A stretch of DNA of 64,000 nucleotides from assembly GCF_905220415.1 (NCBI RefSeq), contig NC_059555.1, positions 8,300,001 to 8,364,000 on the forward strand, in the 5' to 3' direction. This DNA is from Colias croceus. Its lineage: Eukaryota; Arthropoda; Insecta; Lepidoptera; Pieridae. The notes below the pieces were generated by a model. That model worked only from the letters and a program-made list of their open reading frames with translations, did not search any database and was not told where the DNA came from. Numbering within the stretch: the stretch's first letter is position 1; each line of letters opens with the position of its first letter. The position numbers and the translations under genes are program-made. Shown here in pieces: positions 21,323 through 32,400 of the stretch.

Positions 21323-21589
21323 TATGAAATAAATATACAAATCATTTCGAACCTTCATACTAGGTAGCTGTTAAAAAAATATTTTGAACTGTAACTTAAA
21401 ATTTAAATGATAAGAGTTATTGATTTATTAGTTACCAGGCGGAGACAAATCTCACCAAACTACAAGAAGTGAAACATTCGCTTATCAAATTATTTATTCA
21501 CAAGAAAAAAAAAGTAAGCACAGCATGCACTGACTGTTGTTGACACATGCACTTTTTTTACTGCCTTGAAGTTGGGGAGCTAAAAGTAA

Positions 21590-21843
21590 TAGACCGGGAG
21601 ATACTGACACAAAATTTCGAGTCATTTTTAACAGGATGGCGGTTGGCGGCTAAAATTTTTGTGTTACAAATCGTTTGACTTTCGCTATTTTCCTACGAGT
21701 TCGACTAACGCCCACGCGACTAAGCCGCCGGTACCAGCGTTCACACCATCGTTTCTCTTTTTGTCATTGCGTACAAAGACCCCTGTAGAACCGCCATCCT
21801 GTTACAAATGACTCGAAATTTTGTGTCAGTATCTCCCGGTCTA
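21590..21843. mobile_element. MITE with TAA duplication and ~50-bp inverted repeats
   Basis: 254 bp. Termini TAGACCGGGAGATACTGACA / TGTCAGTATCTCCCGGTCTA extend as arms through AATTTCGAGTCATTT and CAGGATGGCGGT, with TAA at 21587-21589 and 21844-21846. The 3-bp duplication fits PIF/Harbinger. No coding region. Confidence 0.8.
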
Positions 21844-21846
21844 TAA

Positions 21847-23109
21847 GGGGATGGATACATTTATTAATTTATGCGATGTCATTTAGAATTCTTAATCCAG
21901 TTACGCAGTTTCGTACTTATAAAAAAATAAAATAAATAACCAAAATAATTAAGGATATTATCCAAAACATAGGAATTAATCTAAGTAAGTATATTAAATA
22001 CACATAAACTTTTAAAATATATAGATAATATAAGATATGCAAGGCTTATCACAAAGAAGCGATAAAAGCGCGTAACCAAACATTGATAAACTTGAAAGTT
22101 TTGTTGAAAAGATAAGAAAAGTACATAACTATCTAAAAGTACTTAGATTTAAGTATCTTATTAATAATGGGTAACTCTTTAGTAAGCTCTTTAGTTACTT
22201 TTATTTGAACTGACACCAACCGCCGCGGACGTATCAGAATACATACTAAAACCTTCCTCTTGATCACTCTATCTAAAGGGTTTTTCATTAAGCACGGGTA
22301 GATGTTTGCGGCCTGTGGTGGCCACCTCCTGTGAGTGAAATCTACCAAAAATATATTTTAATGATCAGCCAATTATGCCATTTTACTATGCCAAGTTACA
22401 CGAAAAAACATTATTAAAAAAACCGAATCGAAATCCGTTGCGTAGTTTTAAAGATTAAGCATACCTACAAAGGGACCTAGGAACAGAAAAAGCGACTTTG
22501 TTTTATACTATGTACTTATGTAGTGATTATACTTACTTGTGTTATGTTCACCATTGAAAATTTTAATCTAACTCCGAAATATACTCATAATCACGTATGC
22601 AAACAAAACATTAGCAATATTTTAACACAAAAATGTGTTAATCAAACATTTGGCGCCCGGCCCATGCCTTGTGATGTTTCTGCGTTGATATCATTATGAT
22701 TTTTATTTTATGACAATTTTGTTTTCTGAATCAGTGACGTGAGCAAATACGTAAATAACCTATTTAACTGTTGGCAGTGGTAGTTATTTAGATGAAAATA
22801 AGAGATTTCACGAATGTACCTATTTATTATTTCCGCTCCATTGCAATGTAATTGAGATTTGAGATATAACTAAGTACATAGTTCTATATAATCTGTATAG
22901 TAATCTGTCTGACTTTGTAGTCTGTGTTACCTGAATGTAAAGTGTGTATTCTTAAATTAACTGCATACAAAATATAAGAAAAAAATATTTTGAAGATTGG
23001 ATTACTAATGATACATAGGTATGTATTATATGTATAGCATTATTTCATTCAAGCTCCTTCTACAGGATGGTTCATAGTTATTATTTTTTATTATAAATTG
23101 TATAGTAGG
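21847..23109. other. No gene; decayed Helitron-like text at about 22400-22530
   Basis: The stretch AAAAAAACCGAATCGAAATC...GCGTAGTTTTAAAGATTAAG...GGGACCTAGGAACAGAAAAA resembles the copies at 25680-25770 and 43197-43368 (reverse). The rest is AT-rich with nothing recognised. Confidence 0.45.
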
Positions 23110-23113
23110 TATA

Positions 23114-23450
23114 CAGGGTGTCCCACCGTCGGTTAAGGTTGTAGTTTTGCATACGCTGAGTACGCTGTACGAGTACGTAAAAATACTTTTAAAATTCCAG
23201 ACGAATTCGAAATTCGAAATAGATGAATTCTTAAAACTCTATGTGTACACCGCTAACAAGGAACCCGCTCAACTTTGCCACCCGCACGTAAGCTATAATA
23301 TCTTTTGAGATTATGTTTTCATAGACAAAATGCTCACATTAGCGAAGCGACAACTTAATTTTGTTGTTTAAGTATTTTTTACGTTATCAGTAGGTATATG
23401 CAAAACTACAAGTTCCTTCGTGCTTAGTATACCGATAGTGGGACACCCTG
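23114..23450. mobile_element. MITE with CAGGGTGTCCCAC ends and TATA flanks
   Basis: 337 bp. Termini CAGGGTGTCCCACCGTCGGT and, reverse strand, CAGGGTGTCCCACTATCGGT. Both sides are flanked by TATA (23110-23113, 23451-23454). TA-type targeting suggests the IS630/Tc1/mariner group. No coding region. Confidence 0.75.
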
Positions 23451-23454
23451 TATA

Positions 23455-24886
23455 GGTACCGAAAAATGTGAAATATTTCAAAACATAATATTATGTGCAT
23501 TGTTTAATTTGTCTGACACTTAATTTGTCTGACACTGACCCTATGTGTGTATATTTATATTTTATACGTGCTGTTTTTTATTAATAGACACATATGCGAT
23601 AACCCTACTGTAAATTTATTTTCGTGTCTTTCACGTGATGTTATTATCCCATACGAAAAGTTACTTAGAAGACACGCATAAAATTTTAAAGAAATTACTA
23701 CTTGTGTATTTCAAAAAAGGACTCAGGTCTCCTGATGATATTAAAATAAATAAAGACAATAAAATAAAGACTCCATAATTTAACACGGGCTTATACCGAA
23801 TTAATAAGATCATCAAATACACTATATTTATTATAGTTTTCTATAAGTTTTATTGCAAATGTTTATTTTAAATTCCCATTAAAACATTCCACGTCAATCG
23901 TCATTGAAATGTCCATAAAGTACACAAAACTATTAAAGGAGGAAAAAATGTGATAACAGATTAATCATGTTTTTGCTACTTGCCAATTTAATATTTGCCA
24001 TATCTGTCCTTCATAGAGAAACCATATAAAATATAATAAACTTAAAAGATAATGTTGAACGTGATTTTTTATGGTTCGATAAGGGTGGCCTTTGGTCCCT
24101 CCAATTTTTATTATATTGATAGAACTTTCAATTGCGCAATCAATTTTATGTTTAAAAAATTTATGGTCAAAATATCATGATTCGTTACCAACCGCTCGCA
24201 CTTGGATGTCATTCAGAAATAATTTAACAAAAAAAATTATGAAAACATCCTCAAAATCGGTCCAGTATGTAAGGATCTAAGAAATGCCAACAATTTGACC
24301 AAAAAGCTATGGAATATTTTATGTGTTAAGCGGAAAGCGGAAACACAGACAAACCATGATAACGCAACTATAATTGATACTTTGGCCCATTAGCAATGCT
24401 TATCAGAGTCGTCGAAGCGGCAAATTGCTAACAAAAAAACATTAAACACATTTGTAGGACAATAAACAACAAACACAAACAATGTTTTAATACGTTAAGA
24501 TACAATTGATAATTGCGATTAAACGGCTTTAAAATCTCATCGTCAAATACATATAGAAAAGATGCATTTAGGAAATAATAGATACGGAAAACGCAGTTCT
24601 GCCAGCTACTTATAACTTACTTATACTTATATTAATTATAACCTACTAATAAAAAAAATCTTTAAACTAAGTTTAATTACGCAATTACACTAGAATTTTA
24701 TGTATAATATGTTGACAATGATGTAATGTGATGCAACCTTAAAACAAGTCAATTGAACATTTTCATTTCTATTAAAATTTCTACGAAATCATACTGCCAA
24801 AGTGCAATATCATTACCATAACCACAAACTTTGTAAATAAAAAACTAATTTACATTTATACCATTTACCATGAAATAGCATTTCAA
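23455..24886. other. No gene seen
   Basis: AT-rich DNA; a small direct duplication of TTAATTTGTCTGACACT lies near 23505-23536. Confidence 0.4.
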
Positions 24887-24924
24887 ACTCAAACATTTAT
24901 TTATTCAATTATATTTTTTCAATG
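24887..24924 (-). mobile_element. 3' tip of a LINE, left piece (split by MITE)
   Basis: CTCAAACATTTATTTATTCA is the reverse complement of the tail at about 38910-38935. The rest of this copy resumes at 25456. Confidence 0.65.
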
Positions 24925-24926
24925 TA

Positions 24927-25453
24927 CAGTGAAACCTGGTTAAGTGAGACATCAAGGGACCTGCAATGTCATTTCACTTATAGAGGTATTCCACTTACCC
25001 AGTGTCTCAGATATACAGGTATAAATAAATATCTGTCTCATTTACAGAGGGTTCCATTAATAGCGGTGAGAATACAGGTTATTTCAGTTATACAGGTGTG
25101 ATCATTAAAAAAACATCTGTATTATAGTAAAGCGAAACTAAAACTGAAGGTAATTGGAGCTCAAAATTTGTACTTACGTACTTGGAATTACGTGTGGAAT
25201 TTGTGGGTAGAATAAGAATGAGTAAACAAACTATGTTATCTCAGTTACAGAGGTTTATGCATATAAAATTTACTCGCTGTCTCAGTTATAGAGGTAACTA
25301 TGATGATAAATCGAAAGAACAAATCCCAGATATAGAGGTTTACCTCGTCCCACTAACAGAGGTAATTCTGTGCCAAAGTGTTGGGACCTCAGCATGAGTT
25401 CCAGTTATGGAGGTTTCTCACTTATCCAGGTCCCACTTAACCAAGTTTCACTG
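24927..25453. mobile_element. MITE (TA target) with repeated subterminal motif
   Basis: 527 bp. Termini CAGTGAAACCTGGTTAAGTG / CACTTAACCAAGTTTCACTG (left strand sense), flanked by TA at 24925-24926 and 25454-25455. The interior repeats short strings of the form CAGTTATAGAGGT (e.g. TTATAGAGGT, ATATACAGGT, TTACAGAGGT, ACTAACAGAGGT) about ten times, unevenly spaced. TA target and TIR suggest a pogo/Tc1-type non-autonomous element. Inserted in a LINE 3' end. Confidence 0.8.
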
Positions 25454-25455
25454 TA

Positions 25456-25570
25456 GTAGGTACTTTTGAATAATGAGTTTTACCATTTATAAACCACCGA
25501 TTCGGAAAGCAGTTTCTACGGAGAAGAACAAGCAAGACACTCCGTAGTTGCTCTTTTCAAATCATGTCAT
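25456..25570 (-). mobile_element. LINE 3' fragment, right piece
   Basis: ATAAACCACCGATTCGGAAA...CTACGGAGAAGAA...TAGTTGCTCTTTT matches, reversed, the LINE tail at 38800-38870. Confidence 0.65.
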
Positions 25571-25592
25571 TTTGCATTTATATTTAAACTAG

Positions 25593-25780
25593 CTTTCCGC
25601 CCGCAGCTTTGCCCGCTTTGTCTAAAACCTAATAAATTATATACTAAAAACTTCCTCTTGAATCACTCTATCTAATAAAAAAACCGCACCAAAATCGGTT
25701 GCGTAGTTGTAAAGATTTAAGGCATTGAAAAGGGCATAGGGACAGAGTAAGCGACTTTGTTATATACTACGTAGTGAATA
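25593..25780 (-). mobile_element. Helitron-like element, reverse strand
   Basis: ACTAGCTTTCCGCCCGCAGC at the left edge; interior CTAAAACCTAATAAATTATA and GGTTGCGTAGTTGTAAAGAT; matches the + strand copy at 43197-43368. Confidence 0.65.
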
Positions 25781-25819
25781 GCATTTTACGACGCAGTAAT
25801 ACCACAGATAATATAATAT

Positions 25820-25989
25820 ATCTAATATATAAAAATCAATGCCACTTTTCGTTGTAATTCCATAACTCGAGAACGGCTGAACCGATTTCGATAATTCTTT
25901 TTTTATTATATTCCTTGAAGTACGAGGATGGTTCTTATGTAGAGAAAACGTTAATATGTACCACGGGCGAAGCCGGGGCGGACCGCTAG
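25820..25989 (+). mobile_element. Helitron-like short element, tandem copy 1
   Basis: ATATAAAAATCAATGCCACT ... GGGGCGGACCGCTAG|T. Immediately followed by an almost identical second copy, a head-to-tail arrangement typical of Helitron insertion at an existing end. Confidence 0.75.
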
Positions 25990-26157
25990 TAATATATAAA
26001 AATCAATGCCACTTTTCGTTGTAATTCCATAACTCGAGAACGGCTGAACCGATTTCGATAATTCTTTTTTTATTATATTCCTTGAAGTACGAGGATGGTT
26101 CTTATGTAGAGAAAACGTAAACATGTACCACGGGCGAAGCCGGGGCGGACCGCTAGT
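25990..26157 (+). mobile_element. Helitron-like short element, tandem copy 2
   Basis: Begins AATATATAAAAATCAATGCC and ends GCGGACCGCTAG|T. Only about two differences from copy 1 (e.g. GTTAATATG vs GTAAACATG). Confidence 0.75.
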
Positions 26158-26383
26158 ATATACATATATTATAAAGGCGAAAGTTTGTAAGTATGGATGT
26201 ACGGATGTTTGTTACTCTTTCACGTAAAAACTACCAAACCGATTACAATGAAATTTAGCACACATATAGAGGGTAACTTGGATTAACACATAGGATAGTT
26301 TTTATCCCGGAAATCCCACGGGAACGGGAACTATGCGGGTTTTCCTTTGCAAACGCGGGCGAAGCCGCGGGCGGAAATCTAGT
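26158..26383 (+). mobile_element. Helitron-like (lep1-type) element
   Basis: ATATATTATAAAGGCGAAAG ... GTTTTTATCCCGGAAATCCC ... AAGCCGCGGGCGGAAATCTAG|T; third in a row of head-to-tail insertions. Confidence 0.75.
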
Positions 26384-27039
26384 ATAATATAAGTATAGTA
26401 ATTCTAAGATATCAGTAACAGCTGCGTAGTAAAAATTATGTATCTATTGCATCTAACATTGGTCTCAATTGAGAAGCCTGCTCGTTTGACACCACGACCC
26501 TTGAATCAACATTCCTTGTTATATGGTGTCAAAGGAGAATGGCGAAACTGGGCCTAACTGTTACAGAAATCATAATATATTTAAAATTCATTATATTATT
26601 TTTAGTAATTCTTGGTAAAATATTTACTCCTGATTCTATGGGAAAACAAATCTTTGAAAAAAAAGATAATGTGTTCACTACCGGCATTGTTATTTAGATT
26701 TCTATGACTACCGGTCTTATCAAGCAGAGATTGTCAGTGTTGTCAGGAGTAAAAAAGTCGAATATATCGATTAATACGAATGAATGTCTATATTTTATTT
26801 TTAATTTTATTGAATTCAAATGCTTTATAAATCAGAAGCAAAACTTAACTTATTTTTAACACATATCTTAATTTATTTAGATCATTCTATAAAATATAAA
26901 CATGTTTTACTTAATCAATAATAATTATAACATTTTTATTTAGGTAGCTGGCCATTAATAAAATGTCAAATTATTAATCATAATTGTGTCAGTTATGAGT
27001 GATTTGTTTATGTTTGTTGTTTGACATTTGAGTGAAGTT
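26384..27039. other. No gene seen
   Basis: AT-rich spacer (presumed PIG-S intron 1); nothing recognised. Confidence 0.4.
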
Positions 27040-27042
27040 TTA

Positions 27043-27634
27043 GGCCCTTCTCCCATTACGATACGCATAGGCCATAGGCGATTCAAGTATCCTGCAAGTC
27101 TCGGAGACTAGTCGCCGCAGAGTATCTCACATACATTTTTATGTAGGCTCGCACACTACGCTACTGGTATCCTACACGTCCGCGACTAGTAATAGCACTA
27201 CTCACCGTGTCGGTCGCTTTTGCATCGCGTCTCGACTCTCGCGCGTATCTTTTCGTTAGAAAGATAAAAATATCTAATCATCATGTTGTAGTTCTCGTTC
27301 GGCTACAAAAACTCTACAATTTATGTTTCTTTCAATATATGGATGAATCCAGTACTTCTTACTCTTACGTTGGCATCTTCTATTTCTATAAAAAAGAAAA
27401 ACTGCAAGAGCTTCTTCGTCACTGGAATTGCTGATTGCTCGACATAACGACGTAACTGTTGTTGCAATTAATAAATGAATTATTATTATTATAACGTCGG
27501 TCCACAAAAACGAGGCACAATAATGATGAATTTAGTCGCATAATATGCGAGCATCGGGTAGCCAGCAAATATCTAAGTAGTATTCTACGCGAGTATCGTA
27601 TTCTAGAAGTATCGTACCTAATGGCAGAAGGGCC
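27043..27634. mobile_element. MITE with TTA duplication
   Basis: 592 bp. Termini GGCCCTTCTCCCATTACGAT and (reverse strand) GGCCCTTCTGCCATTAGGTA, flanked by TTA at 27040-27042 and 27635-27637, as in PIF/Harbinger elements. The short open frames inside have no recognisable domain. Confidence 0.75.
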
Positions 27635-27637
27635 TTA

Positions 27638-28926
27638 GTAACGTTATATTCAAAATTGATCTTAATCAATATCCCAATATCTCTGCTATCCCATAGAAAA
27701 GATCTATAATTATTATATTCATAGAGTCTGTATATTTTTATCTCTTTAATCACCCATAAATCATCAGTGTAACGATCAGGCCCAGAGTCCTATGGGAGTT
27801 TGCCATTCTCCTTTATTAAATCGTGTATTTGATTACTGCTGCCATTGACGAATATCATATAGATTCAAATAACTGTCGTAGAAGAAATTAGATCATCCTG
27901 TATAGCATTAGTAGTAAGTAATTTGTTTTATGGTATGCGAATAGGAGACTTGGATGTGGGTTAATGAAATGAAATGAAATGATCCTTTTATTACAAACAA
28001 CAAACATATGTGTACAGTACTATGTAAGGGAAGTATTTCATACAATATAAAATAAGGGAATAATGAAAATTAAATTCTATCTTCTAAGTATGTTTCATAA
28101 AATAAAACAGGGTTAGACATTTTATTTGTATCCAGATTTTGACATACGTTATAAGAGAGACTATTTTACACCCCTAAATCTTAAAATATCTATAAAAAAT
28201 AGTTTACAACCGTCTTCCGAAAACCTTCCAATATACACAAAAATGTATAAATATCGATCATATTTCATTCACATAAATGTAATTGTGTAGGAATAACATA
28301 GTTTTATTCTTATCCCGGCTAAAACCGGGACAAACTAACTTTTATTAACGAGCAATAAAATAGCATTGTTGTTCGTGGGTGTGGCGATCGTTATTTGCAT
28401 TAAATGGATCATGCGTTGCAACGTCACAGATTGCGGTATTTACGCAAGGAAACATGACATTTTCATGTAAATATGTACAATAAAGACGCAAAGATAGTGC
28501 ATGTGACTCATGTACAATATTTATTAGAAACTACTACAGTACCTATTATATTATCTGTGCTAGGAGCTAACACATTTTTAACCCGCACTTGGCTTGCGTT
28601 AGGACTTGTAAAATCCATCCAGCGTTTTGGGCTGTAGGGCGTGCCAAAGAAATATACTTATTCGAACATACACTCGAAAAACTTAACCCTCCTTTCGCAG
28701 GCGGGTAATAACAATAAGTTATTACGTATCTAGGAACACACACAGACAGACATTCATCCCAGGCGCCTGAGAACAGCTTCATTCAACTTTATCTAGCATC
28801 GGAATGTCATGACCTGGATATGTGAGGTTATTAGTAATTATCACTTCTGAGGAACAACGGTTAGATTGATCTTAATTTTATATAGTGGGATATGTTTGAT
28901 GGCAATTTTATAACAGAATAAACAAA
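27638..28926. other. No gene seen
   Basis: AT-rich spacer; GAAATGAAATGAAATGATCC near 27965-27985 is a small simple repeat. No exon recognised. Confidence 0.4.
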
Positions 28927-29055
28927 AATAAGGATTTGAAAAATTCTTTCGGTGTTAGATAGCCCATTTATCGAGGAAGGCTATAGGTTATATTATATCA
29001 TCACGCTAAGAGCAACAGGAACGGAGCAACGCGGGTAAAACCGCGGGGTACAGCT
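28927..29055 (+). mobile_element. 5'-truncated Helitron-like element
   Basis: AAAAATTCTTTCGGTGTTAG ... TCGAGGAAGGCTATAGG ... GGGTAAAACCGCGGGGTACA; 3' part of the 6289-type element. Confidence 0.5.
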
Positions 29056-29367
29056 AATACTTACTATGTCGAAAATAAATTGGTAAAGTTATAAGTAGAA
29101 GAGGTACACTACAAATGAAAATGAAGCAATAATTAAGTAGGAAAATTGATACAAAAGTTTCAAAATTCATTCTCTGACAATTTTGAGCGGCAAGAGGAGG
29201 AAAAATATAGAGATCTTTGTGGGTATTATTTTAATTCCTCCACCTACACTTTATCAAGCTACAAAAAAAGATTGAGAAGACTTAGAACAACTCAGCTATT
29301 TTATCAGCACTGAAAATACATTTTTAAGTAGGTAGTAGAGTATACTATCATATTTTTTAATTTACAG

Positions 29368-29458
29368 AATGGAGTCGAATGTGGGCCAGTGCATCATTCG
29401 TTGGTGTTCTGATCATTATTGGAGTGCCTTTATGGTGGAAGACGACCGAAGTTTTCAG
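29368..29458 (+). CDS. PIGS: PIG-S exon 2: first membrane segment
   Basis: Preceded by TTTTTTAATTTACAG. Reads WSRMWASASFVGVLIIIGVP-LWWKTTEVF, the N-terminal transmembrane helix and conserved PLWWKTTE. Donor CAG|GTAATT. Begins with two bases (AA) of a split codon. Confidence 0.93.
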
Positions 29459-32400
29459 GTAATTATTAATTATTCTCAATTTCATTCATTAATTTTCTGT
29501 ACAGGTAAGTACGTAATCAAACTTCTGTGTCCTGCCAGACTGAGACAATATTTTTGTTAGTTCCTCTCAGAGCAGACGAAATAACCACAGTACGAAGGAA
29601 AAGGTGCAATATTCGCTTATTTATTACAAAATGGGGTGTAGGTACTTTGTCCATTTAATAACTCATTCGTTACATAAGTTCAGTATAAATTACAAACAGT
29701 TATCACAAATAAAACACAATGATTGTTCCTTTTCTAAATTTATAATAAGGAAGAAATCTACATCACATGAATCCATATACGTAGTACCTTAGATTACAAA
29801 ATAAAGTACAGATGGAGCATGACAACCGCCCGTCGCCCTTGTCAAAGAAAATACGAAATCAAAAACAAATACGTCGCTGCACCAGTGCTATAGCGTATAT
29901 AGTGTCATGCAATACGTCAAAAAGGGTTTGCAATTTTAGTAAAAAAATGCCGTCTTGTGATAATAAAACGCTGTAAAATTTGTTCCCGAAAACAAAAAAA
30001 AAAAGATAAAACATCGTTTCACAGGTTTTCTGTAGATTATTTCGCTGATTTATTTCTTTAATACGAATAATAATTTTACAGATATGAAGGAATACAAAAC
30101 TTCAACGTATGTTACCAGTATTTTGAAAATGAATTTGCCATTTTTATTGGTAAAATGGTAAAATGGTTAAAGGATCTTCAGGGTAATGCTGTTGGATTTT
30201 TCGATCGTGAATGTGATTATTTGTATAGTGCACTAAAGGTTCATGATAATTATTAGATTATTTTAATAAGCATAATACATTATTTTGTTACTTTTATAAA
30301 GCTTAAAAACGTCATAGTCGTTTTCGCTAGCGATTTAATTTATGTGAACTCCATGATGGATATGATGAAACTAAAGTGTCCCGTATTCTCGACTAAAAAC
30401 TACCGCTATTCGTATTCATATATGTATTATGAAAAATAAAAAATAATATAATTATTATAGTTAATATTGAAACTTTTTGTAATTTATTTAATAAAAAATT
30501 GAATACAATTTTTTTGTCCATATATAACTTTAGTAGGCAGGTACTTTATGTAATAAAAGAATTTAAATAAAAATTAAAACTTGACTTCTCATTTATGTAT
30601 ATAGCCTACGTCACTACCGCCACTAACATAATAATTCAGATCATTGCAATGAAACCTCACAACTCAAAATCGGTCCAACGGTTTATACTGCAGGGCGTGT
30701 CAAAGAAATATTATACATACATCCATAAACTCGAAAAACATAACCCTCTTTTTTGCGTAGTCGGGGAAAAATTTGGGAATTTTTTTCAATATCTGGCAAC
30801 ATTACACGCACACAGAAGCACCGTGTACGTACAGTGCAGCGGCGAAATGACAGCACACATAGCTTTATTGAAAATGACGATAAATTATTCGGTTTAGTTC
30901 GGCAACGCTCCATCTGTCTTTTATTTTGTAATCTAAGCGTAGTACAAAAATCTTGTTTTCAACTAGACATTTCAATCTTCATCCAAAGATAAAAAGTGAC
31001 AGAAAATTAAACAAAACAGTAATTAAAATGTTATCAAATTAACAAATTAGCTAAAATGCAAATTTGGAGTTGATTACGTCTCAGAGCTTCGTCTCAGCTA
31101 GAGATAATATATTTTACGGCTTGATATTAAAATGACGGACATGGTCTTGTAAAAAAGGGAAAATACCCAAGTTCGCACCATGTCTACGTGCTTTCATCGA
31201 TGTATACAGTTATCTATGTTTGCGTATTATTGTTTACAATCAGATATTGTGTAATGGCAATATTATGTCACTGGGTTATCGAGCCCTGTGATGCGTTTGA
31301 CATTACGCGGAAACGTTCAAGGGCGATGCAAATGTCAATTCGGTTTTGGCGCGCAATTACGCTTCCTGTGGGCGGTGACAGTTCGGCCATTTTGAATGTA
31401 AAATGATAAACTTTTTACTTAAATATTTAACAGCTAGATAGTATAATAATTAAGAAAATGTACCTAATTAAGATTTTGCTTTAATTTTACATTATCATTT
31501 TAACGTCTATCTCGATTTTAATTTAACGTAATTAGAATGACAAAAACATAATTTAGTTAGGTACCTAATGAAAATTACTGAGAGACAATTCAACAATTTT
31601 CTTAAAAGAAAACGGATTTTAGATTTCAGCATAAAGAAATAGTCATGAAGGGAAAAATTTCATATTCTAACAGTCTCGCACCGCTTTTTCAAACAAACTT
31701 AAAAAAAAGACGTGTGCGGTGTGGCACTCGGGGACTGCCGCGGTAAAGCTATTGCATAGCATGCCTTCAAGCCACACCTCCGAGCCCATCGGAGTGGGGA
31801 GCGTGAGGTTTTTTCGTTACGGAATTTCTCGATTCGGTCCCCGCGCTCAAGGCCCGCGATACAAGCTATGCAATAGCTTAATACTTCTTCCGGTTTTCAA
31901 TTTAATTCTCAATTTTCAGAGTTGCACTGCCCTATGATAAGATCAGCAGCTTCGACACGGATTCACACTTCATCACCACAGAGCTGGTGGTACTAGCGAA
32001 TGATGAACGGACAGCGAGTGATGTAGCTGCTCGTATTGAGAAGGACTTTGAAAAGTGGGGTAAGAATTCGAAAGAACTAAATAAACGGGTAGAATTGACG
32101 CTGGTAAATAAAGTACTAAAAATGTTTGTATTCATTGTAAATATGATACACAGAAATCTTTTCCATAAACTACTTCATCAGGATTGCAAGCAAAAACGTA
32201 GCAAAAAAATACTCCGTATTGTTCCACTACAACACTAAATTTACGGAGTAGGTATATAGACGTTTTCAATGTACATATTATATTGCGTAAAAATACAGAT
32301 AAAACTATTTTTCTAGTATTTAAGTTTACGAACACATTCTTAATTCTTATTAGTATCCGGTATCGGGCCTAACTGCTTTCCGTTTCATCTCTAATTCTTA

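Noticed and set aside
25182..25397. 71-codon frame in the TA-target MITE
   Set aside because: Its residues follow the repeated TTATAGAGGT motif; not a protein gene.
30595..30992. Overlapping ~80-100 codon frames
   Set aside because: Lie in the non-autonomous hAT-like element; the second copy does not keep them as matching frames in a way that suggests coding.
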